Assembly (NCBI GenBank): GCA_016490735.1
Contig: JAEMWC010000155.1
Span: forward strand, 630,001-694,000
Length of the DNA: 64,000 nucleotides
Source of the DNA: Pachyseris speciosa
Taxonomy: Eukaryota > Cnidaria > Anthozoa > Scleractinia > Pachyseridae
Direction: 5' to 3'
Below the pieces are notes generated by a model, which was not told the origin of the DNA, did no database searches, and saw only the letters and a program-made list of their open reading frames with translations. A program made the position numbers and the translations under genes. Shown piece after piece: positions 26,501 to 33,592 of the stretch. Position 1 is the stretch's first letter. Each line of letters starts with the position of its first letter.

Positions 26501-28941
26501 ACTTTTCAAGAGGACTACTAAAATTCAAGACCTTTTCAAGATTGTATGAACCATGCATAGCTGAGATCAAATTTGCAGTTAGCTTATATTCACAGAGTAG
26601 TATTAATTTACTTTTGGAAATGCTGACCAGTTGTATAGTAAAAGTTGCTGGTTGCAAACAAGAAAAATATTCCATTGTTGTGTCAGTTTTAAACTCACAC
26701 TTTCCAAGACCTATTTCTGACTGGAACTGCTTTCAAACATTAGTTCAGTTCATCACTTCTGGCCATAAAGATTTAGAGCACAGGGTTCTCCTTTTTGGCT
26801 GGCAACCACCGATTTTTGCCGCCTGCAAACTGCCCAGTCGTCGGCAGGTGCGCACCAAAGAATCGCTGGTGTTCAGTAAAAATTTTCGCTGGCGCACCCA
26901 TAATCTCCGCCTGCTGAGCTCAAGTCGACTGCGACTTCATTTGAAAAGAAAAACCCTGAGAGCAGGCAAATTTTGAGCCAGAACTGCGACTTCAACCAAC
27001 CAAGTAGCAGGTGATGGCCATTAGATTTCCACTACAGAAAATAACCAGTTACATTAGCTGGTGCAATAATTAAATTGTTTAAGAAAAGAAACACCCACCA
27101 TATCTGCATAATCTTACAAATGAGAGTGTCATGATGTTTTATAAAAGAACCAGTCAATTCCAGATAATTTGGCTTGGAAGTCATTTAAAAACAAAGGAAT
27201 ATCAAGGCAACTGATAAAGTGAAACAGGAAATTATCTCAGTTGCAAATATATCCAACTAGTATTAGAGAACAGTTTTTAAATATGTTTTGGTACATGGAA
27301 TTACAACCCAATGATTGTTGTTTTTGTTGATTTTTAAAACAAAACATACTTATAGGAACAGTAATGAATTTCATTTACATTTTTGCAATCAGATGAAAGA
27401 TCTAAACAGGCCAAGGGCAAGATAAATTCCCCTGTGACTCGATGACGTTTGTTAAGGAAAAGGGAAATATTGTGTGACAAAAGTAATGCCGCATATATTT
27501 AACATAACAATTTGCATCAATATTACCTTGAACTTCAAAAAGGGAAATGTAAATGTACGTGATTTACGTCAATTTTATAAAACTTTTCAGATGTCAAAAA
27601 TATTAGCAAAAAATAACCAAATCAAAAAAGGAAACCTCAGACATAGATGGCTAAAACTAATCTAAAATAAACCGGAACTCAAATCCAGTGGCTGATTACC
27701 AGAGGCTGTGTGTATAATCTCGTGGATTCACAAATTTTTCGCTTGAAAAAATTTATGGATGTAAACAAAACTTGAAACAATGAAAAAAGAGGCAAGCACG
27801 GGCGGAGAAATTGCTTATATAATTTCGAAAACCCGAAAGATCCCCGTGAATTTTTTTGCCTCCAAGGACAAGGTTAAGCTTTTTTTTTTACCACAAACTT
27901 GATCCAATAATTAATTTTCCATAATTACGTAGGCTTTCAAGTAGATATTGTGGAGAATTTCGCGCACCGAACTCAGTGACAACCAAAGTTTAATTCTGGA
28001 GGAGTTACAAAACAATAAGCTTAAGCTCAAATTTACATGAAGGAAGCCATTTACGATGTATCAAGTTTCTTTTTCGAAGGAAGATCAAATCTTCAGACAC
28101 AATTTGAAACCCTATCTAATGACCTTAGCTGGTCAAGAACTAAAAAAAGACTCAATTTTAGCAGGGCTGTTGCGGGACATACTGTACAAGAAATCCCCGC
28201 AATAACACAAGAAATTACACAAGGCAACAATCCACTATTTACAAAAGCCGTCAGATGTCAGATGTCAAAGGCTTATTCTGTTAGCAAACTACAGCGAGAG
28301 GATAGAATTTTTACGATAAAAGAGCTAATGCCGTATACGTGACGTTGAATCACAAAACTTATTTTTATACCCGTAACATCCACAACGAATATATAAGCTT
28401 AAATGCTTACCGAACTCGATTCGACGGCCTCAAAAACGTAGCAGTGGCAAGAAGAAACTTCGTCGGGGATTTTCGTCAGATAGGAAAAACTTTTCTTGTT
28501 TGTGGAGCGAGCACAGCGTGTTATGGTCTGCACTTGGTGTTGAAACAAAGTCTTGCCAGAGGAACAATCGATGGCTTTCACCGTCATTTCTTCGACGTTC
28601 AAGTCAATCGAGGTTCTCTCCTTCCTCCTACTGACCTCTGCAATAACCCAAGGCAACATTGCCTGTGTATATCGCTTATCCAGCACTGCACTACCCAAGT
28701 AGATAAATCGGAAACTCGCTCCACTGTCTGTTGGGTTCTCGTATTGTTCTTTTTCTTGTGGTTGAACATCGTTTGTCGTGCACGATTTCTCCGCTACATC
28801 TGTTTCTCCGAAGCTTCCAACGCCACTGTCTAAAGAACTAGACATGCTAAATTGATTTGTAGCTGGCGGAGTGGTTCGGGAGAGCAGCCGTCGATGTTTC
28901 TCGTCATTCTTTCCCTCCTCTCCCTCCAGGACTGCTTCCAT
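865..28941 (-). CDS. TBC1D4: TBC1D1/TBC1D4 (AS160)-type Rab GAP, 17 coding exons
   Basis: Rab GTPase-activating protein of the TBC1D1/AS160 family. In vertebrates these act on Rabs of insulin-regulated vesicle traffic and are inhibited by Akt phosphorylation. I joined exons 28941-28411, 23376-22660, 19506-19411, 18818-18695, 10880-10789, 10184-10080, 9388-9293, 8588-8550, 7405-7097, 6216-6165, 4885-4733, 3547-3395, 3188-3030, 2633-2389, 1984-1825, 1243-1206 and 1080-865. Every junction has GT/AG ends and matching phase, giving 3285 nt (1094 residues plus stop). Order: PTB1 (about 70-200), PTB2 (about 220-475), basic linker, TBC domain (about 823-1090). Arg877 (motif IxxDxxR) and Gln914 (GYCQG) are the catalytic fingers. 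The human proteins are longer and end in a coiled coil that is missing here. It could equally be named TBC1D1; a pre-duplication ancestor is likely. The family call is firm; the exact ends are less so. Confidence 0.93.
1825..3188 (-). CDS. TBC1D4: TBC1D1/4 exons 13-15: catalytic TBC core
   Basis: Exon 13, 3188-3030 ([20 protein letters not shown] ... HSIFIDLG). Exon 14, 2633-2389 ([17 protein letters not shown] ... [19 protein letters not shown]). Exon 15, 1984-1825 ([20 protein letters not shown] ... [15 protein letters not shown] ... GFVARVL). The dual-finger mechanism needs Arg in IxxDxxR (here Arg877, straddling exons 13 and 14) and Gln in YxQ (Gln914). Both are present, so the enzyme should be an active GAP. 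The best-conserved part of the protein. Confidence 0.95.
3395..6216 (-). CDS. TBC1D4: TBC1D1/4 exons 10-12: lead-in to the TBC domain
   Basis: Exon 10, 6216-6165 ([17 protein letters not shown]). Exon 11, 4885-4733 ([29 protein letters not shown]). Exon 12, 3547-3395 ([37 protein letters not shown]). The block is the helical lead-in characteristic of the family (human SRELRELWQKAILQQILLLR). Exons 10, 11, 12 and 13 all end in phase 1, a run that makes the joins mutually supportive. Confidence 0.9.
3802..3927. mobile_element. Foldback MITE in a TBC1D1/4 intron
   Basis: About 50 bp arms that pair with each other: TTATTGGCCAAGC ... GGTCAAGATGGCGGGATATT on the left and AATATCCCGCCATCTTGACC ... 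GCTTGGTCAATAA on the right, around a loop of about 22 bp. Just to the right (about 3975-4070) is a second, weaker inverted pair sharing the core CAGTCAAGATG/CATCTTGACTG. Confidence 0.7.
5257..5737. mobile_element. Short TIR element, about 480 bp
   Basis: The left end CAATCCAAACGTGTTGGGAC is the inverse of the right end GTCCCAACAACTTTTGGCCA ... GGATTG, with a small gap. Inside, a 30 bp motif (GCTAGGGGGAGG ... GGTCAATTACA) occurs twice in tandem at about 5575-5635. No clear coding frame. Ends are approximate. Confidence 0.55.
5790..6070. mobile_element. CCAAT-rich MITE family, copy 1
   Basis: 281 bp with terminal inverted repeats, starting GAGCGGTTTTCAATTGAGTG and ending with the inverse (CACTCAATTGAAAAGCGCTC), flanked by TA on both sides. 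It lies between exons 10 and 11 of the TBC1D1/4 gene. Related copies are at 30510-30893 and 55666-55956. At least five CCAAT/ATTGG boxes lie inside. Noncoding, so moved by another element's transposase, probably a Tc1/mariner-like one given the TA duplication. Confidence 0.85.
7097..7405 (-). CDS. TBC1D4: TBC1D1/4 exon 9: linker with Akt-type motif RKRSVT
   Basis: 103 codons in phase 0, rich in Ser/Pro/Thr and basic residues, predicted disordered. H-R-K-R-S-V-T-I places Thr617 in an RxRxxT context, the same arrangement as the main regulatory Akt site of AS160 (RRRAHT). Further on, [15 protein letters not shown] has RRLS, a PKA/AMPK-like motif. The exon ends YRQ and joins AIFHSVVTP of exon 10, matching human SWRQ-QIFLRVATP. 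The motif is seen; phosphorylation is inferred. Confidence 0.87.
7740..8225. other. C/A-skewed intronic stretch
   Basis: The plus strand is conspicuously G-poor and C-rich, with repeated CCCACAACCCAGCC-like words at about 7800-7850 and further C/A-rich DNA to about 8225. It lies in intron 8 of the TBC1D1/4 gene, so the transcript strand would be G/T-rich. No conserved coding seen. Confidence 0.5.
8550..10880 (-). CDS. TBC1D4: TBC1D1/4 exons 5-8: linker after PTB2
   Basis: Exon 5, 10880-10789 ([20 protein letters not shown]). Exon 6, 10184-10080 ([26 protein letters not shown]). Exon 7, 9388-9293 ([20 protein letters not shown]). Exon 8, 8588-8550 (13 codons, [13 protein letters not shown]). 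These match, in order, the human blocks around ELQKHLTTLT, ENELIISFLR, HIHIGE and NKAKRSLTESLESIL, so the linker is recognisable though shortened. All phases agree. Exon 8 is small and could be skipped in frame (39 nt), so alternative splicing is possible. Confidence 0.85.
11408..11618. repeat. Left terminal palindromic unit
   Basis: 211 bp whose own ends are inverted (GAAGGGCTGAGGG...ATGACTTTTAGGGC and GCCCTAAAAGTCATT...CAGCCCTTC). The centre, between the T-run and AAAAAGCGTATCC, is not symmetric. The right unit at 17820-18031 has this centre in the same, not the inverted, orientation, so one arm may have flipped by recombination between its own palindromic ends. Confidence 0.8.
11718..12455. 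mobile_element. 735 bp foldback element nested in the left TIR
   Basis: Arms of about 230 bp (about 11718-11945 and 12216-12450) are inverted copies: GATAATGTGACGTAGACTAC at the left end and GTAGTCTACGTCACACTATC at the right. The intact right TIR reads straight through this point (GGATTGTTT-ACACGCC), so it acts as an empty site. Shared motifs in the arms include GTCGATCGCTAGC and TGGTGGTCAAAA. Noncoding. Confidence 0.8.
12764..12968 (+). other. Candidate 5' exons of the transposase gene
   Basis: ATG at 12764 (context AAATTATGG) gives 23 codons ([20 protein letters not shown]...) to a GTGAGT donor after 12834. An acceptor TTTGCAG precedes 12867, and the frame continues ([20 protein letters not shown]...) to a stop at about 12970. 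How, or whether, this joins the exon at 13721 is not clear: either a donor is missed or the gene is broken here. Low confidence. Confidence 0.35.
13721..16462 (+). pseudogene. Transposase-like gene, decayed by two frameshifts and a stop
   Basis: Exon 13721-13906 (62 codons, basic: [14 protein letters not shown]) splices through GTATTG...TTCTTAG to an exon from 14230 ([14 protein letters not shown]). The frame shifts near 14700, is stopped at 15066-15068 and shifts again near 15475, then stays open to 16462 with AATAAA at 16718. Conserved-looking acidic points are [25 protein letters not shown] and [14 protein letters not shown], a possible DDE set. The C-terminus has a zinc-binding pattern (CYCGLHKEC...CPLC). 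About 720 residues were probably encoded. The call as transposase rests on position inside TIRs and on this architecture; I cannot name the family. Similar proteins occur widely as uncharacterised in cnidarians, to my recollection. Confidence 0.65.
13950..14003. repeat. (ATT)n microsatellite
   Basis: About 17 units of TTA/ATT with one interruption, inside the intron of the transposase-like gene. Confidence 0.9.
17002..17624 (-). pseudogene. Second transposon gene, unknown function, one frameshift
   Basis: Starts [16 protein letters not shown] at 17624 (AAAATGGCG context). It stays open to [15 protein letters not shown], where the frame shifts at about 17345, and continues [20 protein letters not shown] ... 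to a stop at 17002. The restored length would be about 205 residues. Helical and basic in the first half; no motif I recognise. It is convergent with the transposase and lies just inside the right TIR, so it probably uses the TIR as promoter. It could be an accessory or DNA-binding factor of the element, but no function can be assigned. Confidence 0.55.
17681..18031. repeat. Right terminal inverted repeat of the 6.6 kb transposon
   Basis: Contains, from outside in, the palindromic unit (17820-18031), then the inverse of AATTCAGCTACRCTCATYTG ... GGTAGAAAAGGATTGTTT, running directly into ACACGCCGGGCTGG and GCCATCTCGG. The left repeat has the same order but is interrupted after GGATTGTTT by a 735 bp insertion. 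Confidence 0.8.
18300..18659. mobile_element. TA-flanked TIR element, 360 bp
   Basis: Left end CGGTAACTCCTTGAATAAAT and right end ATTCGAGGAAATACAG are imperfect inverted repeats with TA at both sides (18298-18299, 18660-18661). AATAAGCACCC-like motifs recur inside. Noncoding; it ends about 35 bp from the donor of exon 4 of the TBC1D1/4 gene. Confidence 0.65.
18695..19506 (-). CDS. TBC1D4: TBC1D1/4 exons 3-4: end of PTB2
   Basis: Exon 3 is 19506-19411 (32 codons, [14 protein letters not shown]...[13 protein letters not shown]). Exon 4 is 18818-18695 ([16 protein letters not shown]...LHQLCVQLE plus one base). Together they give the last PTB2 strands and the closing helix, followed by a Cys-rich segment (CDMCPLHHL) that matches the CEGCPLQSLHKLC region of human TBC1D4. 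Exon 4 ends in phase 1. The codon is completed by exon 5 across an intron of about 7.8 kb that holds the 6.6 kb transposon. Confidence 0.9.
20137..21910. mobile_element. 1.77 kb TA-flanked element, CAGTGCAGTGCAGAA ends
   Basis: Starts CAGTGCAGTGCAGAAG and ends TTTCTGCACTGCACTG, with TA on both sides, a Tc1/mariner-like signature. Subterminal stretches of about 100 bp at each end are rich in CpG words (GCGTATGCG, GCGCGTGT) that contrast with AT-rich surroundings. No transposase frame is seen, so non-autonomous. It lies in intron 2 of the TBC1D1/4 gene. Confidence 0.75.
22660..23376 (-). CDS. TBC1D4: TBC1D1/4 exon 2: PTB1 helix, PTB2 start, candidate Akt site
   Basis: 239 codons in phase 0. 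It begins [13 protein letters not shown] (the C-terminal helix of PTB1), then a Ser/Asn-rich spacer, then PTB2 strands ([20 protein letters not shown]). A long loop inside PTB2 contains PRSAS ending at Ser346, which fits RxRxxS (R342-P-R-S-A-S order, basophilic kinase consensus), and SRNAS ending at Ser373. In human AS160 the same PTB2 loop carries an Akt site, so position as well as motif is conserved. The exon ends REVSFCQQ before a GTTTGT donor. Confidence 0.9.
23520..23617. repeat. (AAT)n/(AAC)n microsatellite
   Basis: About 20 AAT units followed by AACAAT hexamers. Long Ile/Leu/Asn runs in the open frames here are artefacts of the repeat. Confidence 0.95.
24551..24950 (-). pseudogene. 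Zinc-finger fragment of a hAT-type protein
   Basis: Reads [21 protein letters not shown], shifts frame, then [27 protein letters not shown], followed by a Lys/Arg-rich coiled coil (KHKRRKRK...[12 protein letters not shown]). The C-x2-C ... H-x5-H finger has lost one ligand: Gln stands where the family has His. The fragment stops at about 24551 with no catalytic domain. The frameshift, the lost ligand and a TA element inserted at its 5' end make it a relic. Confidence 0.6.
24962..25791. mobile_element. TA-flanked 830 bp element, CCGTATTTATTCG ends
   Basis: Left CCGTATTTATTCGTCTATAA and GCCGA, right TCGGCTTATAGTCAAATAAA and TACGG, with TA outside both (24960-24961, 25792-25793). No long coherent frame. 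Nested in the hAT-like element. Confidence 0.8.
28411..28941 (-). CDS. TBC1D4: TBC1D1/4 exon 1: N-terminus and first PTB domain
   Basis: 177 codons from the ATG at 28941 to a GTAAGC donor. The first 60 residues are Ser/Thr-rich and look disordered. PTB1 follows: [15 protein letters not shown], then [11 protein letters not shown], and it runs into [11 protein letters not shown], the usual end-of-sheet motif of this domain. The final PTB helix is completed by exon 2 ([10 protein letters not shown]). This ATG was chosen because it opens the frame and precedes the domain by the distance usual in the family. No TATA box is apparent just upstream. Confidence 0.9.
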
Positions 28942-29320
28942 CGGAAATAAGAGCTCGAGTCAAGGGCACATGCGTGGTATACACGAGGGTTTCCGCTCTG
29001 GTGAACCTCGACTTCGTGATGATAGTTTTGCTGACACTGCGAATTTTTTAATTAAATATTCATATCCTCAACTATTGTTTTCTGTTTGTTGCATGAAGAA
29101 AACACTGAAAAGCTTCAATGAGGTGATGATTATATCAGTTCAGTATCAAGAGCCATAATTGCTCTTGATGAACATCCCAGTGAAGGTTATGGAAGAAAGA
29201 AATGTGTTTTGCCAAAAGCTTATGATACGCTTCTGGTTTTGCATCCCCCGCCCCTCTGCCAACATATTCCGTCGTTGTCAAGGACAGGTTTAAATAAAAA
29301 ATAAAAAAAGAAAAGAAAAG
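28942..29320 (-). promoter_or_regulatory. Presumed promoter and 5' UTR of TBC1D1/4
   Basis: The sequence directly upstream of the ATG at 28941. No TATA box at a useful distance and no CpG island. An A-rich run at 29296-29327 marks its outer side. The start site cannot be fixed from sequence. Confidence 0.35.
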
Positions 29321-29808
29321 AAAAATAAACTCTTCTGGACAAAGGGAATTTGAATTTTGGAGGGTCTTTATTGTCGTTGACTTATAAGCATCGGTCTTTT
29401 TAGCTCGGCATATTGGCTTATTAGTTTCTCTGAGTCAAAATGAAATGCTATACAAATATTCAGTGAGTTTTATAAATGTTCAAGCAAGCAACCGTGGATG
29501 ATAATCCTGCTGGAACTGGTGATCCAATCGACGTAATATTGAAAACAAAGACTGATATAAAGCAGAGGCCGATATAGCGCAAAATGGCTATTTTTGTGCA
29601 TTTTATTTCGGCTGGCCAAACTAGCCTTCGGGAAGGGTGATTTGTGTCATACCGGAAAGGCGTAAAACTAAATAAAATACCAACACGGCAAATATCGGGA
29701 CTACGACTCGGCATGGTGAACTCTTCATGATGATGTATCTGGGGCGAGGGATGGGCGAACGAGGGAAGAAAATCGCGCGGGGACTTTCCCTTTCCCCTTT
29801 ACCTTCTT

Positions 29809-29811
29809 CCC

Positions 29812-29884
<73 letters not shown>
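29809..29884. repeat. Poly-C followed by (CA)n
   Basis: About 20 C then about 28 CA units. Open frames across it (CVCVCV, THTHTH) are artefacts. Confidence 0.95.
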
Positions 29885-29888
<4 letters not shown>

Positions 29889-30439
29889 CCGCTAAATTTT
29901 CTCCTCTAGTTCGGGCGCGCTCCTCCCAAATATCTGGGTGTCTGGAACAGCCTATACAATTCTAGCCACATGGATTAAAAAGTTACGGGAAAGTTAGGAT
30001 GAAGAGGATCGCTTTGAATGAAAGTTTGTGCGTATTCGATTTCTTTTCTACGTTACCAACCTGACAACAAAAAGTCTCATGTTTCATTAATTGACCTGTG
30101 CATGTGCTATGGACATCCGTACCCTTAAAAAGGTTATATCTATCTTTCTCGAAGCTGATGAGTGCCAAACACCTAAAAAACACTGTTTCACGAGGCAAAC
30201 CAACCTGTGCTGTTTGTTGAAAACAGAAACTTAAAAAAAAGCAAAGAAACAAAACAAAATGCACGAGATGTTGGTCCGTAAGTGTTGGAAAAGCAGATAC
30301 GAGAAAATCGAATAAGGCACCAAAGTCGGTGCTTTGCACGGGACGTTACGTCATCGCCGACGTGCTGGTGGAAGTAAACAATAGATCTCTCATTAGCTCC
30401 TTATGTTCGTCCACCAGCAAGCATTTGTTCCTTTCACCC

Positions 30440-30509
30440 GTGATTAATATTGTTAATCGCATAACTGCGATGATTATTCACATTCATTCTTTAATCCGCA
30501 GTTCCAACA
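30440..30509. mobile_element. SINE tail fragment
   Basis: The word GCGATGATTATTCACATTCA and TTCTTTAATCCGCAGTTCCAA recurs, with few changes, as the tail of the SINE at 31071-31118. The CCAAT-rich MITE copy 2 lies immediately beside it. Confidence 0.6.
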
Positions 30510-30893
30510 GAGCGCTATTCAATTGAATGTCGTAACACCAAAACCACAGCAATTACCGTAGTCTGACCAGTCACAACAGAAGTAAGCAGCGCAATGAGCC
30601 AATCAGAATACGAAGCAATTACATGTAACAGGTACAAAGCGCCAGAAAATGCGTGCATGCAAGTCACGGTTGGTTTTGGTTTTGCTTCTCAATGGTTGAG
30701 AAAGTGGCGCGAGTTTTGCTGGCCAATCATAGAACAAAAGAACAGAGTCGAGGTTCAGGGGAATAACTTGCATTTTCTTTTGTCAAAAACAAAGGAAAAT
30801 GCAAATTATTCCCCTGAAATTCGACTTGGTTCATTTGTTTTACCACAATTCGAAACTAGCCTATTACTTTCGACACTCAATTGAAAATCACTC
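30510..30893. mobile_element. CCAAT-rich MITE family, copy 2 with nested insert
   Basis: Same ends as the copies at 5790 and 55666 (AGCGCTATTCAATTGAATG, CACTCAATTGAAAATCACTC) in the opposite orientation to copy 1. About 100 bp of extra sequence at about 30745-30850, absent from the other two copies, is itself an inverted repeat around AGGGGAATAACTTGCATTTT. Confidence 0.75.
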
Positions 30894-30895
30894 TA

Positions 30896-31120
30896 TATGA
30901 TTTCCATATATTCATTTTCATATATTCATCATTCACGGGTATATTACGAACCTACAAAATGACCAGAGCACTGCATCGGTATCGCAAAGATCAGTGGTGG
31001 GTTCGAATCCCGTACAAACCTGAATTTTTTTCAGGCTTTATTTTCACTACTGCCTAAGTAGTGGTCATAGCTGCGATGATCATTCACATTCATTCTTTAA
31101 TCTGCAGTTCCAATATATGA
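30896..31120 (+). mobile_element. tRNA-derived SINE with damaged A box
   Basis: Contains a polymerase III B box (GGTTCGAATCC) in a tRNA-like half (AGAGCACTGCATCGGTATCGC ... GTGGTGGGTTCGAATCCCGT), then GAATTTTTTTCAGGC and a body ending in the GCGATGATCATTCACATTCA tail. The expected TAGCTCAGTTGGT A-box segment before AGAGCA is missing, so it should not be transcribed by this promoter. I associate this head and body with coral SINEs; that is recollection. Confidence 0.6.
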
Positions 31121-31757
31121 ATTTCTCTATATTGTTTCTCAAATATTGTTATCTGCCGGAGTGTCTCTTGAGATTGATTGAAAACCATCTATTGCCCAAA
31201 AATTACACAGACACTGAAAAACAAGAAGCAAAATTAAACCAAACATACTGAAATTCTGCAGACAAAAACTCAAATCAAAGGTCTGCAAAGAAAGAGCTTA
31301 GCTGAAAAACCGGTCGTTCGAAGTCCCTCTTTATTCTCCTGTCTATTTATAAATGGAAACACAGGCCTGTAGGGAGGGGTTGCGACGGGTGCGCATGCAC
31401 CCCCACCCCCCTCCCGAACAGGCCGCGAAAGAGAACTTGAAGTGGCTATTCGTACGGCACCCGGCGTACGCGGACTTTAATTTTGTACTAGTACAGGAGT
31501 CCCGCGGACTTGCATTTGCTATTCATATGGGATTCTTCTGACTGTGAAATAAAGTCACGGTTCTACAAATGGTTCTGTATGAATAGCGTGACTGCGAACT
31601 GTTCGTACGTAAGTCCAGACTTTCGAGCCAACTCATACTCCAAGTTTGTTTAAAACTTGTAAGAAATTGTCTTTACGAATATTCAACCTACATTAGTGTT
31701 CTGTTAGCCCGTCTTTGAACGAAAGGCAACATGACATTTCCGTGAGTTATACTGTAA

Positions 31758-31839
<82 letters not shown>

Positions 31840-33077
31840 CTGGAGTTTTCAAAACAGGGCTCCTGGAGTCCATACTAACTCCTATTAGATGTCTCTCACT
31901 TTTTTTCTTTTTTTTCTTTTTTTTCTTTTTTGGACGGGGCGAGGGGGTGGGGGGGGGGGGCATGCTAGCTACATTAGTAATTAGAAGAAGAGAAAGAAAC
32001 TGTCCCTGACTTCAACTTTGCATTAAGGTCTTATCCCCACTCCTCCCCCCCCCCCCCCCCCCTCCCCTCCAGTTTTATTTGTCAGTTAGTTTCCACTCTC
32101 TCTCAAAGAAAGAAACGTGCATTTGAAGTCTTCGCGCGGTCAGTTAGCTCGCAATGGCGTCGTTAGAGTTTGATTTTCCGTTGGCCTCCTAGAGCAGAGT
32201 ATTCCTTAGGACATCATTAAGTCCAGTGAGCGGGAAAGTCTTGCGAGGTGCAGTGTTTGCCTCGTCTAATATCCTGCTGTGCAGTTATTTGCTAAACGAG
32301 TACTTTGTTTACCCGGGCGGTACTGCTGGAAAAATGCAGGGATATTGAGAGCTCTGCTTTGAGAGGTAACAAGTCTTTAGCCTCAGAAAGTAGGTGTCGG
32401 TGATCATTTCAAGGCTCAGGGAGAGAAACTGGTGTAGAATTTGGAGCATGCTAAAGACTTAGTAAAAATGCTGTGGCTAGATGGTCGTCAACAGCTCCTC
32501 GCTAACACGGACAGTAAACATCCGGGACCTCAAAGGCATGGCTGGGCATTTGTCTGCAAAAAGCGTAAGTTTGAATATTTTTTTGACTAGTTTCCGCCCT
32601 CGCAACTTCGATCTTAAGCTAGTGATTAGAGCTAGTGATTTGATAGCCTGAAAGTGTCATAATGACTGGTTTCCGGTGTCAGAAGTGATCACAAAATCGA
32701 GCGATAATTTACACAAATAAAATTCGACAATAATTAGCTGTGATTCTTCGTAGTAATCACGAACGCTCGGTTGAAAACGCTGCTAGACTTCGGCTAAATC
32801 GATGCCACTAATTCCAAAGCTAACTTTGCCGTCAGAAAGAGCGTATTCTAGAGAGATTTGGCCGACTAACGCACCAAAATTCTCATGTCAGAGGTCACGT
32901 CAATTTCATGTCTAATTGCAAGACAAATAACATGTACTCTTCGTCTTCCCTTTGACAGAGACTGTAGGCTCATAACGGGCCTAAATGCAAGTCTCCCTTT
33001 TGATAAACCGAGGTATTGATAAAGAAAGTTCTAAAACCCCTCAAATTTTCATGAGCCTGGTTTTGAAAAGGTCAGCT

Positions 33078-33079
<2 letters not shown>
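31119..33079. other. Intergenic DNA with one candidate coding exon
   Basis: Mostly featureless. A purine/pyrimidine-rich stretch at 31905-31960 and poly-C at 32042-32062. At 32471-32566 an ATG in good context opens MLWLDGRQQLLANTDSKHPG...WAFVCKK and meets a GTAAGT donor. It could be a first coding exon of a plus-strand gene, but no partner exon was found. Confidence 0.3.
31763..31838. repeat. (TA)n microsatellite
   Basis: About 38 TA units. Similar tracts lie at 33080-33146, 33506-33590 and 36457-36517, with shorter ones at about 33295-33320 and 36383-36400. Confidence 0.95.
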
Positions 33080-33149
<70 letters not shown>

Positions 33150-33502
33150 GCCAAGAACTGGAAAATACGACTATTATTTATCTATTATTTTAATAGACTA
33201 TTATTTATCTATTATTTTATTTATCTACTATTTATTTATCTATTATTTTAATTCGTCTGGAGACACAACCACGACAGTGGATGTTTTTGACATTATATAT
33301 ATATATATTTATATATATATAGTACAGTAAAGTAGGGAGGGGATATATTAGCAACTGATTGCCTTAATTACTTAGGATCACCAGCCTATTCCCGTTTGGA
33401 TGGCGATTCATTAGGGATTTCTGAGAAATACAAACAGACAAGGTAAATTTGGGAACAGAAATCAACACAACTAAGTAATTAAGTGAAAATGTGGCTCAGC
33501 CA

Positions 33503-33590
<88 letters not shown>

Positions 33591-33592
<2 letters not shown>

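Larger units (their letters stand above)
24226..26555. mobile_element. hAT-like element in intron 1 of TBC1D1/4
   Basis: Inverted ends CATGGTTCATACA...AAGGACTTTTCAAGG (left) and the inverse ending TGTATGAACCATG (right), with CATAGC repeated directly outside both ends. Copies of TTCAAGGACTTTTCAAG recur inside both ends, as in hAT subterminal repeats. Inside are a broken zinc-finger gene fragment (24551-24950), a TA-flanked element (24962-25791) and a foldback of about 115 bp (26171-26285), so it has been hit at least twice. Confidence 0.7.

Noticed and set aside
26542..26976. 144-codon plus-strand frame in intron 1
   Set aside because: No recognisable motif, crosses the end of the hAT-like element, and has no splice support; probably chance.
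28025..28833. Plus-strand frames in intron 1 and opposite exon 1
   Set aside because: The second is antisense to the well-supported PTB exon; the first has no motif or partner exon.
29621..29909. CVCVCV / THTHTH frames
   Set aside because: Translations of the (CA)n tract.
30950..31025. Functional tRNA gene
   Set aside because: A B box is present, but no A box, acceptor stem or anticodon arm; it fits a damaged SINE head.
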